DNA of 64,000 nucleotides, taken from NCBI GenBank assembly GCA_024509875.1, contig JAMPIV010019845.1, forward strand, positions 62,001 to 126,000, given 5' to 3'. Numbering within the stretch: the stretch's first letter is position 1; every line of letters starts with the position of its first letter. The notes under the pieces were generated by a model that worked only from the letters and a program-made list of their open reading frames with translations, did not search any database and was not told where the DNA came from. Of the stretch, positions 39,434-51,587 are shown one piece after another. This DNA is from Oreohelix idahoensis (Eukaryota; Mollusca; Gastropoda; Stylommatophora; Oreohelicidae). The translations under genes and the position numbers were made by a program.

Positions 39434-40221
39434 GTGGTACTACAGAAATATCTACTAACAAACACAAGCTATGGTACTACAGAAATATCTACTAACAAAC
39501 ACAAGCTATGGTACTACAGAAATATCTGCTAACAAACACAAGCTATGGTACTACAGAAATATCTACTAACAAACACAAGCTATGGTACTACAGAAATATC
39601 TACTAACAAACACAAGCTATGGTACTACAGAAATATCTACTAACAAACACAAGCTATGGTACAACAGAAATATCTACTAACAAACACAAGCTATGGTACA
39701 ACAGAAATATCTACTAACAAACACAAGCTATGGTACTACAGAAATATCTACTAACAAACACAAGCTATGGTACTACAGAAATATCTACTAACAAACACAA
39801 GCTATGGTACTACAGAAATATCTACTAACAAACACAAGCTATGGTACTATAGAAATATCTACTAACAAACACAAGCTATGGTACTATAGAAATATCTACT
39901 AACAAACACAAGCTATGGTACTACAGAAATATCTACTAACAAACACAAGCTATGGTACTACAGAAATATCTACTAACAAACACAAGCTATGGTACTATAG
40001 AAATATCTACTAACAAACACAAGCTATGGTACTACAGAAATATCTACTAACAAACACAAGCTATGGTACTACATAAATATCTACTAACAAACACAAGCTA
40101 TGGTACTACAGAAATATCTACTAAAAAACACAAGCTATGGTACTACAGAAATATCTACTAACAAACACAAGCTATGGTACTATAGAAATATCTACTAACA
40201 AACACAAGCTATGGTACTATA
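39434..40221. repeat. 37-bp minisatellite, 21 copies
   Basis: The unit is TATGGTACTACAGAAATATC plus TACTAACAAACACAAGC, nearly identical throughout. It ends 50 bp before the Tigger element. Confidence 0.97.
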
Positions 40222-40270
40222 TACAGAACAAAAACAATAAAATGTTACAGACATGTTTCAAGAACAAATA

Positions 40271-42587
40271 CAGTAGAACTCCATTTATCCGAACCCCAAT
40301 TATCCGAACATCCAATTATCCGAACACTTTTTCCAGAAAAAAAAAAATCAATCGCCACCAGTCACGTTAGACTACATTTCTGAATCTTTTCATGCGGCAA
40401 GCTTCAAATGTGTGCGAACAATTTGTAGAGGATGGGATGGGCTAATGGTCGGTCGCTTACATACAGGAAGTCAGTTAGATCATAAAGTCAGTTAGTATCT
40501 GGTTTACCAATCCAGTGTACGTGTGCGTTCTAGGCAGAACACTGGCTAAACAGACAGTTCAACTTAAAATAATTGTGTCTGCTACTACAGCAGAATAATT
40601 TTGGTGTACAAGTATTTCTCTGTGCGATATGGCATCTTCCAGTAGGCCTAAAGCATATAAAAGGAACCGCAATGTTTTGTCAATTTAAACGAAAACAGAA
40701 ATTATCAAGAGACTAGGAAAAGGTGAAACTGTGTCTTCACTTGCGAGGATTTTCAATGTTGGGGAAGCTACCGTCTCTGACATCAAAAGTAAAAAGGATA
40801 AAATTATGAGTTTTGCATCGAAATTGGATAGTGAAAATGGGTCGAAGAAACGTAAAACCATGAGAAATGCGAAATATTTGAAATTGGAAGAGGCTTTGTA
40901 TATATGGTGTCTGCAAAGAAGAAGCAAATCGGAACCTATCTCTGGCTCTCTATTGTGTGAAAAGGCACTTCAGTTCAACAATCAACTTGACGGTCCTCCT
41001 GACTTTAAATCTCGTCATGGCATACGAGAACTGGAGATTCAAGGGGAATCTTTATCTAGCGATGCAACTGCCGCTGAAAATTTTAAAGAAACATTCTTGG
41101 CTTTTTTGGAAGAAGAAGGTTATTCACTCGATGATGTGTATAATGCCGATGAGACTGGCTTATACTGGAAATCATTGCCTCAAAAATCACTTGCATCTCA
41201 GCGCGAAGCAGCTGCCCCTGGGTTTAAAAAGTGCAAAGAGAGAGTAACAATTTTGGTAGCCGCGAATGCCAGTGGAAGTCATCGTTTACCGGTGCTAATG
41301 ATCGGCAAAGCCAAAAAACCACGTTGTTTAAAGAATGTGACATGTCTCCCATTGTGCTACAAAGCACAGAAGAGTGCTTGGATGAATAGTGAAATATTTC
41401 TTGATTGGTATACAAATCAGTTCATCCCAAATGTGAAGAGGTTGAAAGAACAAGAAAAGAAAACTGGAAAAGTAATTCTTCTACTGGACAATGCACCATC
41501 TCATCCAGAGACGGATACATTGAATGCAGTTGATGCAAATTTTAAAGTAATTTTTCTGCCTCCCAATGTAACAGCACTGATTCAACCAATGAATCAGGGT
41601 GTTATAGCAAAGCTTAAAAAGATGTACAAGAAGGAAGTCCTGCGTCGTTTATTGTTGGCTGAAGATGAAGAAAGTGTGGTGGCGTTTTCCAAAAAGCTTA
41701 ATCTCAAAGACTGCTGCTATATGTTAGCTGATGCTTGGACCACCCTGTCACAAGATAATCTCAACAAGGCTTGGAATAGATTGCTTGGGAAAAAAGGAGG
41801 AAATGAAACTACTGCAGTGGACACAAATGATGATTGTATAAATGAAGTTGTGGAACTGTTTCAATGCCTGGATTTTCGGACTGTGACAAAGATGATGCCC
41901 ACATGTGGCTAGAAGATGATAATGATTCTGGTTTTCAGTTTTTGAATGACGAAGAAATTTTGTCTTTTGTGCAAAAAGAAAACCAAATGCATGTAGTGAC
42001 CGATGATGAAGACTCCTCAGAAGTACTTGATGTACTTGTAGATTATGAAGAAAACTCAAAACTTTGACCAAGTCCTGAAGAGGCCTTTATAGCACTAGAA
42101 TCAGCGATGGCTTGGTACAAGCAAGAAGATGACAGCTGTCCTACACAGCTTCTGCTGTTGAAGAGAATGCGGGACTTAGCAACCAAAAGGAGACTATCCA
42201 GTTTGGTGCAAAAGAGGATTCCTCATTATTTTAAATAGTGGGCTACATCTGTGCAAGTACATGTATACGTAAGTTGCGCCTGGTTTTGAATCGTTTGTAA
42301 TGTTATTTTGAAAACATTTCTCTTTCTTAAAAAAAAAAATTAATACAAGTAGTACATGCACTGCAGTGTAATGACAGATTTTGGTGATACAGTAATCCAA
42401 TACAGTGTGGGTATTATTATTACAGTACAAGTAAATATGTTTTATAGTGTATTTTCCTTGTGATGGTTAATTATTTTTAGAAATATGTGTACATGTACTC
42501 GATACATTATGTAATCCAATTATCCGAACATTTGATTATCCGAACGATGCTTGGTCCCATGGGGTTCGGATAAATGGAGTTCTACTG
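40271..42587 (+). mobile_element. Tigger (pogo-type) DNA transposon, full length
   Basis: The ends are CAGTAGAACTCCATTTATCC and its near-perfect inverse, flanked by TA on both sides (40269-40270, 42588-42589). Inside each end ATTATCCGAAC repeats two to three times (40287-40327, 42516-42546), probably transposase binding sites. The length, 2317 bp, is normal for full-length Tigger-like elements. It encodes one transposase with few disabling changes, so it is among the youngest DNA transposons here. Confidence 0.95.
40629..42236 (+). pseudogene. Tigger/pogo transposase, lightly damaged
   Basis: ATG at 40629 starts MASSSRPKAYKRNRN. A stop (TAA, 40686-40688) follows after 19 codons, then the frame is open to 41912. 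Domains in order: a CENP-B-type helix-turn-helix (SLARIFNVGEATVSDIKSKK), a second DNA-binding part (ALYIWCLQRRSKSEPISGSL), and a DDE domain. The DDE domain has YNADETGLYW (first D), ILLLDNAPSH (second D) and downstream NVTALIQPMNQGV with LKDCCYMLADAW. A frameshift near 41867 moves translation to the frame that reads GFSDCDKDDAHMW. A TGA at 42065-42067 interrupts that frame, which then continues PSPEEAFIALE to a final stop at 42234-42236. Two stops and one frameshift inactivate it; the catalytic motifs are intact. Confidence 0.92.
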
Positions 42588-42611
42588 TATTATTATCCAT
42601 GAAGATCCTCA

Positions 42612-42858
42612 CAGTAGCAGAGTGGTCTGAGTACATGCTTCTTGAGACAAAGGTACCAGATTTGAGACCTGGTGGTGTCATGCTCTAGTCTACCCAGCTA
42701 TATATAGAAACCTGCTATTGTGTTACGGAATGCAAAGGCTGTAAGGAAGGGAGCTGTTCAGCCAACCTGATAAAGCTGAGACCTAGTAAAGTGAAGTCTC
42801 TAACACTTCAATCCACTACAGCTGCATCTGCAGTGGGACTACCTTTATCTTTATCCTT
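42612..42858 (+). mobile_element. tRNA-derived SINE
   Basis: A box TAGCAGAGTGG (42615-42625) and a decayed B box GATTTGAGACC (42659-42669) are correctly spaced. The tail is a CTTTAT repeat at about 42842-42855, like the CTTTAC tail of the 18242 SINE. It lies 25 bp after the Tigger end. No target duplication was found. Confidence 0.7.
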
Positions 42859-42880
42859 AGAGGATCAGTCCCAGAAACAT

Positions 42881-44777
42881 AGATCGATCAAAGACACACT
42901 GGCCAGGCAGACAAGACCACTGCAGTGACAGATAGATCAAAGACACACTGGCCAGACAGACAAGACCACTGCAGTGACAGATAGACCAAAGACACACTGG
43001 CCAGACAGACAAGACCACTGCAGTGACAGATAGACCAAAGACACACTGGCCAGACAGACAAGACCACTGCAGTGACAGATAGACCAAAGACACACTGGCC
43101 AGGCAGACAAGACCACTGCAGTGACAGATAGACCAAAGACACACTGGCCAGGCAGACAAGACCACTGCAGTGACAGATCGATCAAAGACACACTGGCCAG
43201 GCAGACAAGACCACTGCAGTGACAGATCGATCAAAGACACACTGGCCAGACAGACAAGACCACTGCAGTGACAGATAGACCAAAGACACACTGGCCAGGC
43301 AGACAAGACCACTGCAGTGACAGATCGATCAAAGACACACTGGCCAGGCAGACAAGACCACTGCAGTGACAGATAGATCAAAGACACACTGGCCAGACAG
43401 ACAAGACCACTGCAGTGACAGATAGACCAAAGACACACTGGCCAGATAGACAAGACCACTGCAGTGACAGATAGACCAAAGACACACTGGCCAGACAGAC
43501 AAGACCACTGCAGTGACAGATAGACCAAAGACACACTGGCCAGGCAGACAAGACCACTGCAGTGACAGATAGACCAAAGACACACTGGCCAGACAGACAA
43601 GACCACTTCAGTGACAGATAGACCAAAGACACACTGGCCAGACAGACAAGACCACTGCAGTGACAGATAGACCAAAGACACACTGGCCAGACAGACAAGA
43701 CCACTGCAGTGACAGATAGACCAAAGACACACTGGCCAGACAGACAAGACCACTTCAGTGACAGATAGACCAAAGACACACTGGCCAGACAGACAAGACC
43801 ACTGCAGTGACAGATAGACCAAAGACACACTGGCCAGACAGACAAGACCACTGCAGTGACAGATAGATCAAAGACACACTGGCCAGACAGACAAGACCAC
43901 TGCAGTGACAGATAGACCAAAGACACACTGGCCAGACAGACAAGACCACTGCAGTGACAGATAGACCAAAGACACACTGGCCAGACAGACAAGACCACTG
44001 CAGTGACAGATAGACCAAAGACACACTGGCCAGGCAGACAAGACCACTGCAGTGACAGATAGACCAAAGACACACTGGCCAGACAGACAAGACCACTGCA
44101 GTGACAGATAGACCAAAGACACACTGGCCAGACAGACAAGACCACACAGTGACAGATAGACCAAAGACACACTGGCCAGACAGACAAGACCACTTCAGTG
44201 ACAGATAGACCAAAGACACACTGGCCAGACAGACAAGACCACTGCAGTGACAGATAGACCAAAGACACACTGGCCAGACAGACAAGACCACTTCAGTGAC
44301 AGATAGACCAAAGACACACTGGCCAGACAGACAAGACCACTGCAGTGACAGATAGATGAAAGACACACTGGCCAGACAGACAAGACCACTTCAGTGACAG
44401 ACAGACCAAAGACACACTGGCCAGACAGACAAGACCACTTCAGTGACAGATAGACCAAAGACACACTGGCCAGACAGACAAGACCACTGCAGTGACAGAT
44501 AGACCAAAGACACACTGGCCAGACAGACAAGACCACTTCAGTGACAGATAGACCAAAGACACACAAGACCACTGCAGTGACAGATAGACCAAAGACACAC
44601 TGGCCAGACAGACAAGACCACTTCAGTGACAGATAGACCAAAGACACACTGGCCAGACAGACAAGACCACTGCAGTGACAGATAGACCAAAGACACACTG
44701 GCCAGACAGACAAGACCATGCAGTGACAGATAGACCAAAGACACACTGGCCAGACAGACAAGACCACTGCAGTGACA
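42881..44777. repeat. 49-bp minisatellite, about 39 copies
   Basis: The unit contains AGACCAAAGACACACTGGCC, AGACAGACAAGACCACTGCA and GTGACAGAT. The largest array in the window. Variants AGATCGATC and CACTTCAG cluster in blocks, and one unit near 44555 is shortened. No stops occur in the minus phases, so frames up to 323 residues run through it; these are artefacts. Confidence 0.97.
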
Positions 44778-45135
44778 CACATACTGCCATAAGACAGACA
44801 AGTATGGACATACATAATAAAACATTCAACAGAAAGTGTTGTTCTGACAACTAATCTTGCGTTATGGATTAAAGGAAGTAATACATGTATGAGTGACATC
44901 ACACAATTTTGTGATACTGCCATATGCAGTAATAATACCAGGTAAGATGGAGCAAGTGGGGGAACACTGCTGTATAGTCAAGAGATAAGAAGGATCATGG
45001 TTTACACACAAGATTACACTACAGCTCTAATATGACTTGACTTTGATCCACTGCCACTGAGCGTCAGATCTTGGTCATAAAGATCAATTAATCTTTTGTC
45101 CAGTATTCACAAGACTAAATGGTTGGCAAAAAAAA
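44778..45135. other. Unassigned sequence
   Basis: Nothing recognised between the 49-bp array and the A-rich repeat. Confidence 0.35.
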
Positions 45136-45342
45136 CAATGTGTAATCCAGAGATAAAGATGAGAAAAAATGTGCAACCAAGAGAGAAAGATGACCAAAAA
45201 AATGTGTAATCAAGAGAAAAAGATGAGAAAAAAATGTGTAATTGAGGGAGAAAGATGAGAAACAAATGTGTAATCGAGAGAGAAAGATGAGGGAAAAAAA
45301 GAAAGTGTAATCAAGAGATAAAGATGATACAAAAAAAAATGT
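45136..45342. repeat. A-rich 36/37-bp imperfect tandem repeat, six copies
   Basis: Units built on AAATGTGTAATCAAGAGAGA and AAGATGAGAAAA. It abuts the splice-donor side of the candidate exon, so it would lie in the intron. Confidence 0.85.
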
Positions 45343-45348
45343 GCTTAC

Positions 45349-45481
45349 TATTTCTTCAGCCTTCCTCCTCCTGTAGGAATCTTTAGGGGTGGGTGTTCTG
45401 TGGGTAGAAGCTTGAGACCGTGACCTCTGTTGTCGTTTACTGCTCATATTTTGAGAGTGCTGAGGTTCTGGATGGGTCAGC
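45349..45481 (-). CDS. Candidate internal exon, Ser/Arg-rich
   Basis: Minus-strand 133-bp segment with a donor (GAAATA/GTAAGC, intron starts at 45348) and an acceptor (TCTTCTCATCAG/G, pyrimidine-rich, ending at 45482). The frame is open across it and includes SSKRQQRSRSQASTHRTPTP and KDSYRRRKAEEI, a basic, hydrophilic, low-complexity protein segment quite unlike the transposon proteins around it. The GC-rich codon use contrasts with AT-rich flanks. No family is recognised and no neighbouring exon was found, but this is the strongest host-gene signal in the window. Confidence 0.42.
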
Positions 45482-45589
45482 CTGATGAGAAGACACAACA
45501 TTAATCCAGAATAAAATGTGAGACTAACTGTTAGTTCTATAAAGCTTCAGGTATTGGCTAGCAGACATGTGCACCTAATTGTTAGCAAA

Positions 45590-45836
45590 TAAAATAGAAA
45601 ACAATAATTTAAATACAGCAATGGTACTAAACAAATTACTAAAATGCAAATAAATAACAGATTTAATACAGTAATGGTAGTAAATAAAATATTAAAACAC
45701 AAATAAATAACAGATTTAATACAGCAATGGTAGTAAATAAAATATTAAAACACAAATAAATAACAGATTTAATACAGCAAGGATAGTAAATAAAATATTA
45801 AAACACAAATAAATAACAGATTTAATACAGCAAGGG
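45590..45836. repeat. 53-bp satellite, left block
   Basis: The unit contains AACACAAATAAATAACAGAT and TTAATACAGCAATGGTAGTA. About 4.6 copies. The same unit resumes at 55037. Confidence 0.95.
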
Positions 45837-46851
45837 TGTAGTGGTTTTTGATGTTATTGTATGGTTGATATGTTACCTAGTGTATTGTATGAGGTCAGCT
45901 GTGAAGGCTCCTGAGATAAAAGTTTATGGGAGTTACAGGAGGCCTTTCTGCTACCACTTTACGACCTCAAACAGACCTATTCTACTATAATGAGTGTTAG
46001 CTACGTTAAAAGTCTAGGGTACTGAAATGTAATGTGTAGGTAATAAAATACACTGACACACACATGTAAATAATAAGTCTAATAATAATACTAAACTCTA
46101 CAATACACTGAACTAACACTGGCTGTTTAAGTTTAAATTTAAAATCTTTTAAAATTTATTAGTTCTGAACCAAATGTTTCTTTTGGTCAGAACTTATGAA
46201 ATGATAGGTATTTATCAATAAAATGCATATATATATTGCATAATCAAATATAACTTTTGTACGTAGGTCTATTATTATTACAATGATTAATATTAATGGT
46301 ATCTACAAAGTCCTGGGAACACTAGTAATAGATGGTTAGTTGGGGTGGCATCATCATGCTCAGTCTAAGTGTAAACAGTTCATAGTCCTTAACATAGGGA
46401 CTGATCTTAACGGATCTGTACAATCTTTATTTCTCTATTGATGGTGGGAGTTGTTAATGAATCTCCAGCAGGCCAGGTTGCAGTTTACTGGCCTGTAATG
46501 ACGTAGTACAGAATTCTTGTGGCCCACTCCTCTCATTAGCTGGAGTAAAATAAGTTAGGCTGCACAGGCACTCGCTTGATACTTCTATAAGATTATCTGG
46601 CACAATCGTAGTGCCAGATCAGAAACTCACAATTCTGAAACAAAAGTTGTGCCATGTGTCAGTACTCTATTCACTGCGCCACTCTTACACACACACCACA
46701 AAACAACATTACACAGACTGATTCAGATCTATCTGACCAACGTAACACATCTCACCTAGTTGTTATCAATTTGTACAAGTTCCCCAGGACTGCATTGCAT
46801 CCGAAATATGTTCAATAGTTTCCACTTCTATTAAATAAGGTGGGTGATATT
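45837..46851. other. Left flank of the LTR element inside the interrupted satellite
   Basis: Starts TGTAGTGG immediately after AAGGG of the satellite. Contains a 14-bp imperfect hairpin (AGTTCTGAACCAAA and TTTGGTCAGAACT, 46162-46195). No gene is recognised. Confidence 0.4.
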
Positions 46852-48704
46852 TGTCACGTGACCGATAATCTATTTTACCATCTTGTCCATAATTTGATTA
46901 CTTTTTAAATGTCCTGGTTTTCCTTGTCATTTTGTATTTTCTTTTTCTTTCATTTTCTACCTTCGTGGCCAAACTTTTTCACCTTCTCAAACCCCACCCG
47001 AGGTTTGGTTACGTTCCGGCCTGTAGCGGTCAGCGAACGATAATATTATCTAAGCCGCACCTGGTCTGACCAGGGGAATATCTCTTACGTTTAAAGCCTT
47101 TGATCACGAGCGAAAGGGTCCCTGTGTTTGGCTTCCAGAACGCTGCTTCGGATCATAATAGAATGTGTTTGCCTATGTTCTAGTCATTTTCGGGTTTCAG
47201 GGAGACCGAATCGCTAGAGCAGACTTCAGTCAGGCAAAGAAAGTCATATACTCTTCGATCTAGAGGGTTTCTGTATACATCTAGCAACGAATCGTCAACC
47301 CCGTTCCTGAATCAAAACCCCTTTTTTTGTCAACGCCTAGTTAAGCTCACGCAGTGCAACGGAGCTAACGCAAAATCTGGAATCGCCAAACGCAGTAGTA
47401 GTTCTCTACTCGCCTATTGGATTACCAGCCAGAGCATTGCGGCTTCCAGAATATCCAACCCGCTCAGCATGCCTATAGCAGAATTCCATATCACCCGCCT
47501 TTTTTTGTGCCTAAACGGGGCACTCAGCAAACCACAGCCAAACCAGTTTAAACAGGATTTACAGCCAAGCGGAGCCTTGCGCCGGATAAGCGCGCCTGGG
47601 TCTCTTTGTCCTCATGTGACTTCTTCTGGCGTATTTTCTGGATACTTAAAACCTCGCACGTATGAGCAGCCATCTATGGACAGAGTTCCAGCCCCCCTCT
47701 CGCGAGTAGCGGTCACCAACGATAGCGCCTATACAGTGATTTTATTCAGGTTAATTCCATCACCGATGGCGGATATATACGAAAAAACCACTTACTGGAG
47801 CTATTCCCCTTGGTCCCCGAAAGCGGACAGGCTGTCGCTAAGTTCATTCAGTTGGTCTGCAGGAGATAAACAGCGTCCCCCAGCCCACCTCGCGCCAGTA
47901 GGGGGGAGTCACCAATGATAGTACCAACAAGGACAGTTTTGTAGGCATAGTCCCTCAAGAAGGATCTACAAGTAACACACTGTCTGGACTATTTCATCTG
48001 GTCCCCGAAAACGGACGGACTGCCACGCAGTTTATTCATTTTGGTAAACAGAAGGTAAATAGAGTCTTCCAGCCCACCTCGCGCCAGTAGGGAGGAATCA
48101 CCAATGATAGCGCCTATACAGTGATTTTATTCAGGTTAATTCCATCACCGATGGAGGATATATACGAAAAAACCACTTACTGGAGCTATTTCATATGGTC
48201 CCGAAAACGGACGGGCTGACACTCAGTTATTTCATCTCTCTGTGTTCTACAGGTTTTTATAAATGGTGATCTGTGTGTGTGGTTGTTGGTGTATATGATT
48301 ATTGATGACTATTGATGATTAGTTGATTATTGATGTAATTTTATGTTGTTGTGATGATATGCATTAATTCCATGCTTTTTCTTCTTTAATAAAGTTTACA
48401 CCTTTATTAATACGCTGTTCACGACCTTTCCATCCATATTTGTATTTTTAGCTCTTTACTAGAATCTCTATGTATGATAAGAGAAAAGAGTGAGAGCAGG
48501 AGATGCTTGGACAGTGAAAAGTGAGTTGAGGCTTGGAGAGAGAGATCATTTTGGTAAATCTTCTTCCAGGTTGTCTCAAGTCCATCTCCTGTTTACACCT
48601 TTCTGTGTGTGTAATCTATAACTCTGTCAGTCCACTATCCCTTGTCGATTTCACTACTATTGTCCAACTCGACAAATACTCTACACTCAAACTCAACCAC
48701 GACA
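46852..48704 (+). mobile_element. 5' LTR of a gag-only LTR retrotransposon
   Basis: Direct-repeat partner of 51616-53768. It starts TGTCACGTGACC and ends CCACGACA. AATAAAG (48389-48395) can serve as poly(A) signal. It contains three tandem units of about 193 bp, marked by TCACCAA(C/T)GATAG at about 47712, 47908 and 48099. A 302-bp segment present in the 3' LTR (51925-52226) is absent here. Otherwise only about ten base differences were counted by eye between the LTRs, indicating a recent insertion. Confidence 0.92.
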
Positions 48705-48706
48705 AA

Positions 48707-48731
48707 TGGGGTCTCGCCGCGGAATTTGAAC
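48707..48731 (+). promoter_or_regulatory. Primer-binding site
   Basis: TGGGGTCTCGCCGCGG starts two bases after the 5' LTR, as expected for a tRNA primer (complement of ...CCCCA-3'). The match to a tRNA shape may extend through TTTGAAC, the complement of a T-loop GTTCAAA. The tRNA identity is not determined. Confidence 0.65.
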
Positions 48732-49406
48732 TACATCTGCAGCAATCGCAACAGATGAGGTTGCAGTCTGGTAGGAATCTCTCACAAGATTCTATCTTGA
48801 TTCTTAGAGTTTAGTGTTCGGCAGATTATAGGAATTTCTTTCCCCTAGACATATCGAACTATTTCTTTTGGAGGAAGTCGGAACAGCGTTTTTCTCCACA
48901 GCAATCATAAATATTAAGTTACATTTATTGTTCATGCTACACATGAGACAGCTGGTAAAGGTTGATGGTATCACTGCTGAGTTTTGGTTGACAAATCTGA
49001 CGACTGTTGTCGTAAAAGTCAGAAATTTTTTTTTTTAAAGGGTTAATATTTTTTTCAGGAGTAGCTCTTTAATCTGAGATAAGAAGCTACAGATAGTCAG
49101 TTACTAGCTCGCATCTGTACCAAGGGAGGGTGTTCATTCGGATGATAGTAACCAATCCTCTCAATAGCTTAGTACTGACAGAACTGGGGTGAAGTGATAG
49201 TAATAAGTTTTGCATCACTTACATTTTTTTGGATTTTTTTATTGGGTTTGTGCTTGTCGATCAGAGTAGCTACAAACTTTCTTGTTTTTTAAAGTTCCCA
49301 GGCTAGCCTAGATTTTATTGATTATTAAGTTAATCAGCACCTAGTGGACTAGGTAACTAAGATCTCTAGGTTCTATTCTTCTATAGTGTTTGCTCACCCT
49401 GATATA

Positions 49407-50999
49407 ATGGCCGGTCTAGATAAAGTGCATAGGATTGCCCTCGAGGTAGCTAAGTACATGGAGTACAAGGATAGCGAAATCCAGCCCTTTCTAGAATTTG
49501 CAGTAAGCCTGCAGGATCAATACGAGGTAGACAATTGGTTTGAAAGCCGTTTAATCTTAGCATGGTCCTGTAAACAAACTGGGGAGAGTGAAGCATTCAC
49601 CTGACAGTATGTTGAAGAAGTGATAGAAGATGAGATGCAAAGGGAAAAGCAAAGACAAGAATGGGACAAGCAATTGGAAATGGAGCAACAAAAACGGGAC
49701 AAGCAATTGGAAATGGAGCAACAAGAACGGGATAAGCAATTGGAAATAGAGCGACAAGAAAGGGACAGGCTACACCAAATCAGAATGAATGAACTGGATA
49801 GCCAAATTCGGAGGGTGGAAACAGATACTAAATGTAGTCACTCTACTTCCCCTTCTACTGTGCCCTTAACGGTCAACGCCCCTGCAAACCTTGCGCCCAT
49901 GAAAGAAAACTTGCCTGCTAAAACCGAACCCCAACTCCAGAAAATTGACTTTCCTTTGGACTTGGATCCGAAGCCCGAACAAGGAAAGAATTTACGTCGG
50001 GACAGCAGACCTAAAGCCACGGGAAAAATTACGCAACGTTCCCAGGCATGGAAACTGCACAAAGGTGAGACAGGTGCTAACAAGCATTGTAATATGGATT
50101 GTTCCCGTCTGGCAAGCGGCGAACCCCGAGCCTCTCACGCTCCAGACCGAGCAGCACCTAACCGACACGTGACGTCGAGAAAAGGGAGCCACACCCTATC
50201 ACGTTATATTTCGCAAGATTCCCGGCCGGACAGCGAAAAACCATATGCAGAGGCGCATCCCTCCAACTCAGCGATCGTAGAAAGGAGGGGCCGCTCCTCT
50301 TATCACCCGGAGCTTAAAAGGTGCAAGAATAAGTCGCCTGCTAAAAGGGTTAAACTTTCCAAACCGTTCCAAGGAACTTTGGAAAAACACACCGAGAGTT
50401 TTTTCTCGGGCACTTCGCGATCTAACGGGATCTCAAACCGTCCAGTCCTTTGCATGCAGACTGCGGAGCCTGTCAACCAGGAAGTGGATCTCGCATTGCA
50501 GGACAAAGTTCAACTGACGCCAGTAACTTCCTCGGGGGAAGGAGAAGTTGACGTTTATGGTGGACACAGGGTTCCAGGCGAAGGGATCCCTGGTATTCCA
50601 TTTGAGTCTCTCACACTTCTCAGGGCAGAAGACAGTGAGAAAAGCTGCCTTACTACTGTACAAGGAGCCATTGTTGAGAGCCTTGGCTCACGTCATGCTA
50701 GTACCGGTAAAGCGACTCAACAAACTCTGCAACTCGCAGACATTACCTATCTTTCTCTACGGATAGAAGCTACGGAGATCTGTTATGATTTAGTAGAACC
50801 CCAGAATGCGATCGATTACTCTCTGCTTCAGGCAGCTGAGTTCTCTCATTCAAATCGCATTATTCCAGTGGTCGCAACCCCACTGATGGACAGCACAGTA
50901 GTCGCCTCCGCCAGGCCATTACAGAGCAACTTGATCATTTCCGTTGACCAAGCCAGAGTTGTGACTGGCAAGGCAAGGAAAGCTCCAGATCCACCTTGA
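49407..50999 (+). pseudogene. Gag-like polyprotein of the LTR element
   Basis: ATG at 49407 starts MAGLDKVHRIALEVAKYM. One in-frame TGA (49602-49604) follows after 65 codons, then the frame stays open to 50999. After the stop comes a highly charged coiled coil built from repeats of DKQLEMEQQ(E/K)R (about 49650-49830), common in Gypsy-type Gag proteins, then a long basic, Ser/Pro-rich region. No CCHC zinc knuckle is visible. In the overlapping +1 frame, FMVDTGFQAKGSLV near 50551 resembles an aspartic-protease active site (DTG). No reverse transcriptase, RNase H or integrase is seen. Function would be particle assembly if the stop were bypassed; that is inference. Confidence 0.65.
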
Positions 51000-51053
51000 G
51001 AGGGCACAGGTCTGAAGATTGATCAATGCTCCCACCGAAACAGGGGAGTAGGT

Positions 51054-51587
51054 GTGGAGAGGCAGAAGAAAAATGCTAGCATTTCTTCGGCCAACGAACG
51101 GCTTTATTTACCAACTAGGGTTACACGCGCGCGAAAAATCCCTATAGACTGCAGCTATAGAGGGTTATTCAAGGCCACGCCCGTGACAGGTAAATATATA
51201 CATAAGCAGCCTGAGCCCATCAATGATTACACTGCACATAACAGGCGGATTATCTACGCAGTGGCCAGTGAGTTCAGGCAGGGCCGAAAACCACAACAGG
51301 TGCGGATAATTTTCCGGACCATAAACAGGCACAGCGAATGGTGTAACCAAGATCAGGTTCACACGGAAACGAAGGGCGTCAGCGCCGACTGGCCTCGCAA
51401 AATCCCATTCGCTGAACGTCTATTAGACAGAGGGAAGAAAAGAAATGAACTCGGAGCTAGTCATACAGTACTGACAGAAATTGGATACAATTTTGGTTAT
51501 GGTTATAGAAGGTTCTTACGACATGTAACAAACATCGATGGAAAAGATAAATTACTGTCATTTTTGTCCGTATTCCTCGAACTTTAA
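51054..51587 (+). CDS. Unrecognised frame upstream of the polypurine tract
   Basis: A 177-residue open frame in the element's interior, basic (RVTRARKIPIDCSYRGLFKA, then RQGRKPQQVRIIF). I recognise no domain. Its frame differs from that of the Gag-like protein. It may be a remnant of pol, an accessory protein or a chance frame. It ends just before the polypurine tract. Confidence 0.3.
   Translation: MERQKKNASISSANERLYLPTRVTRARKIPIDCSYRGLFKATPVTGKYIHKQPEPINDYTAHNRRIIYAVASEFRQGRKPQQVRIIFRTINRHSEWCNQDQVHTETKGVSADWPRKIPFAERLLDRGKKRNELGASHTVLTEIGYNFGYGYRRFLRHVTNIDGKDKLLSFLSVFLEL

Noticed and set aside
42857..44923. Minus-strand frames of 323, 296, 242 and 203 residues
   Set aside because: All come from the 49-bp minisatellite; no non-repeat domain is present.
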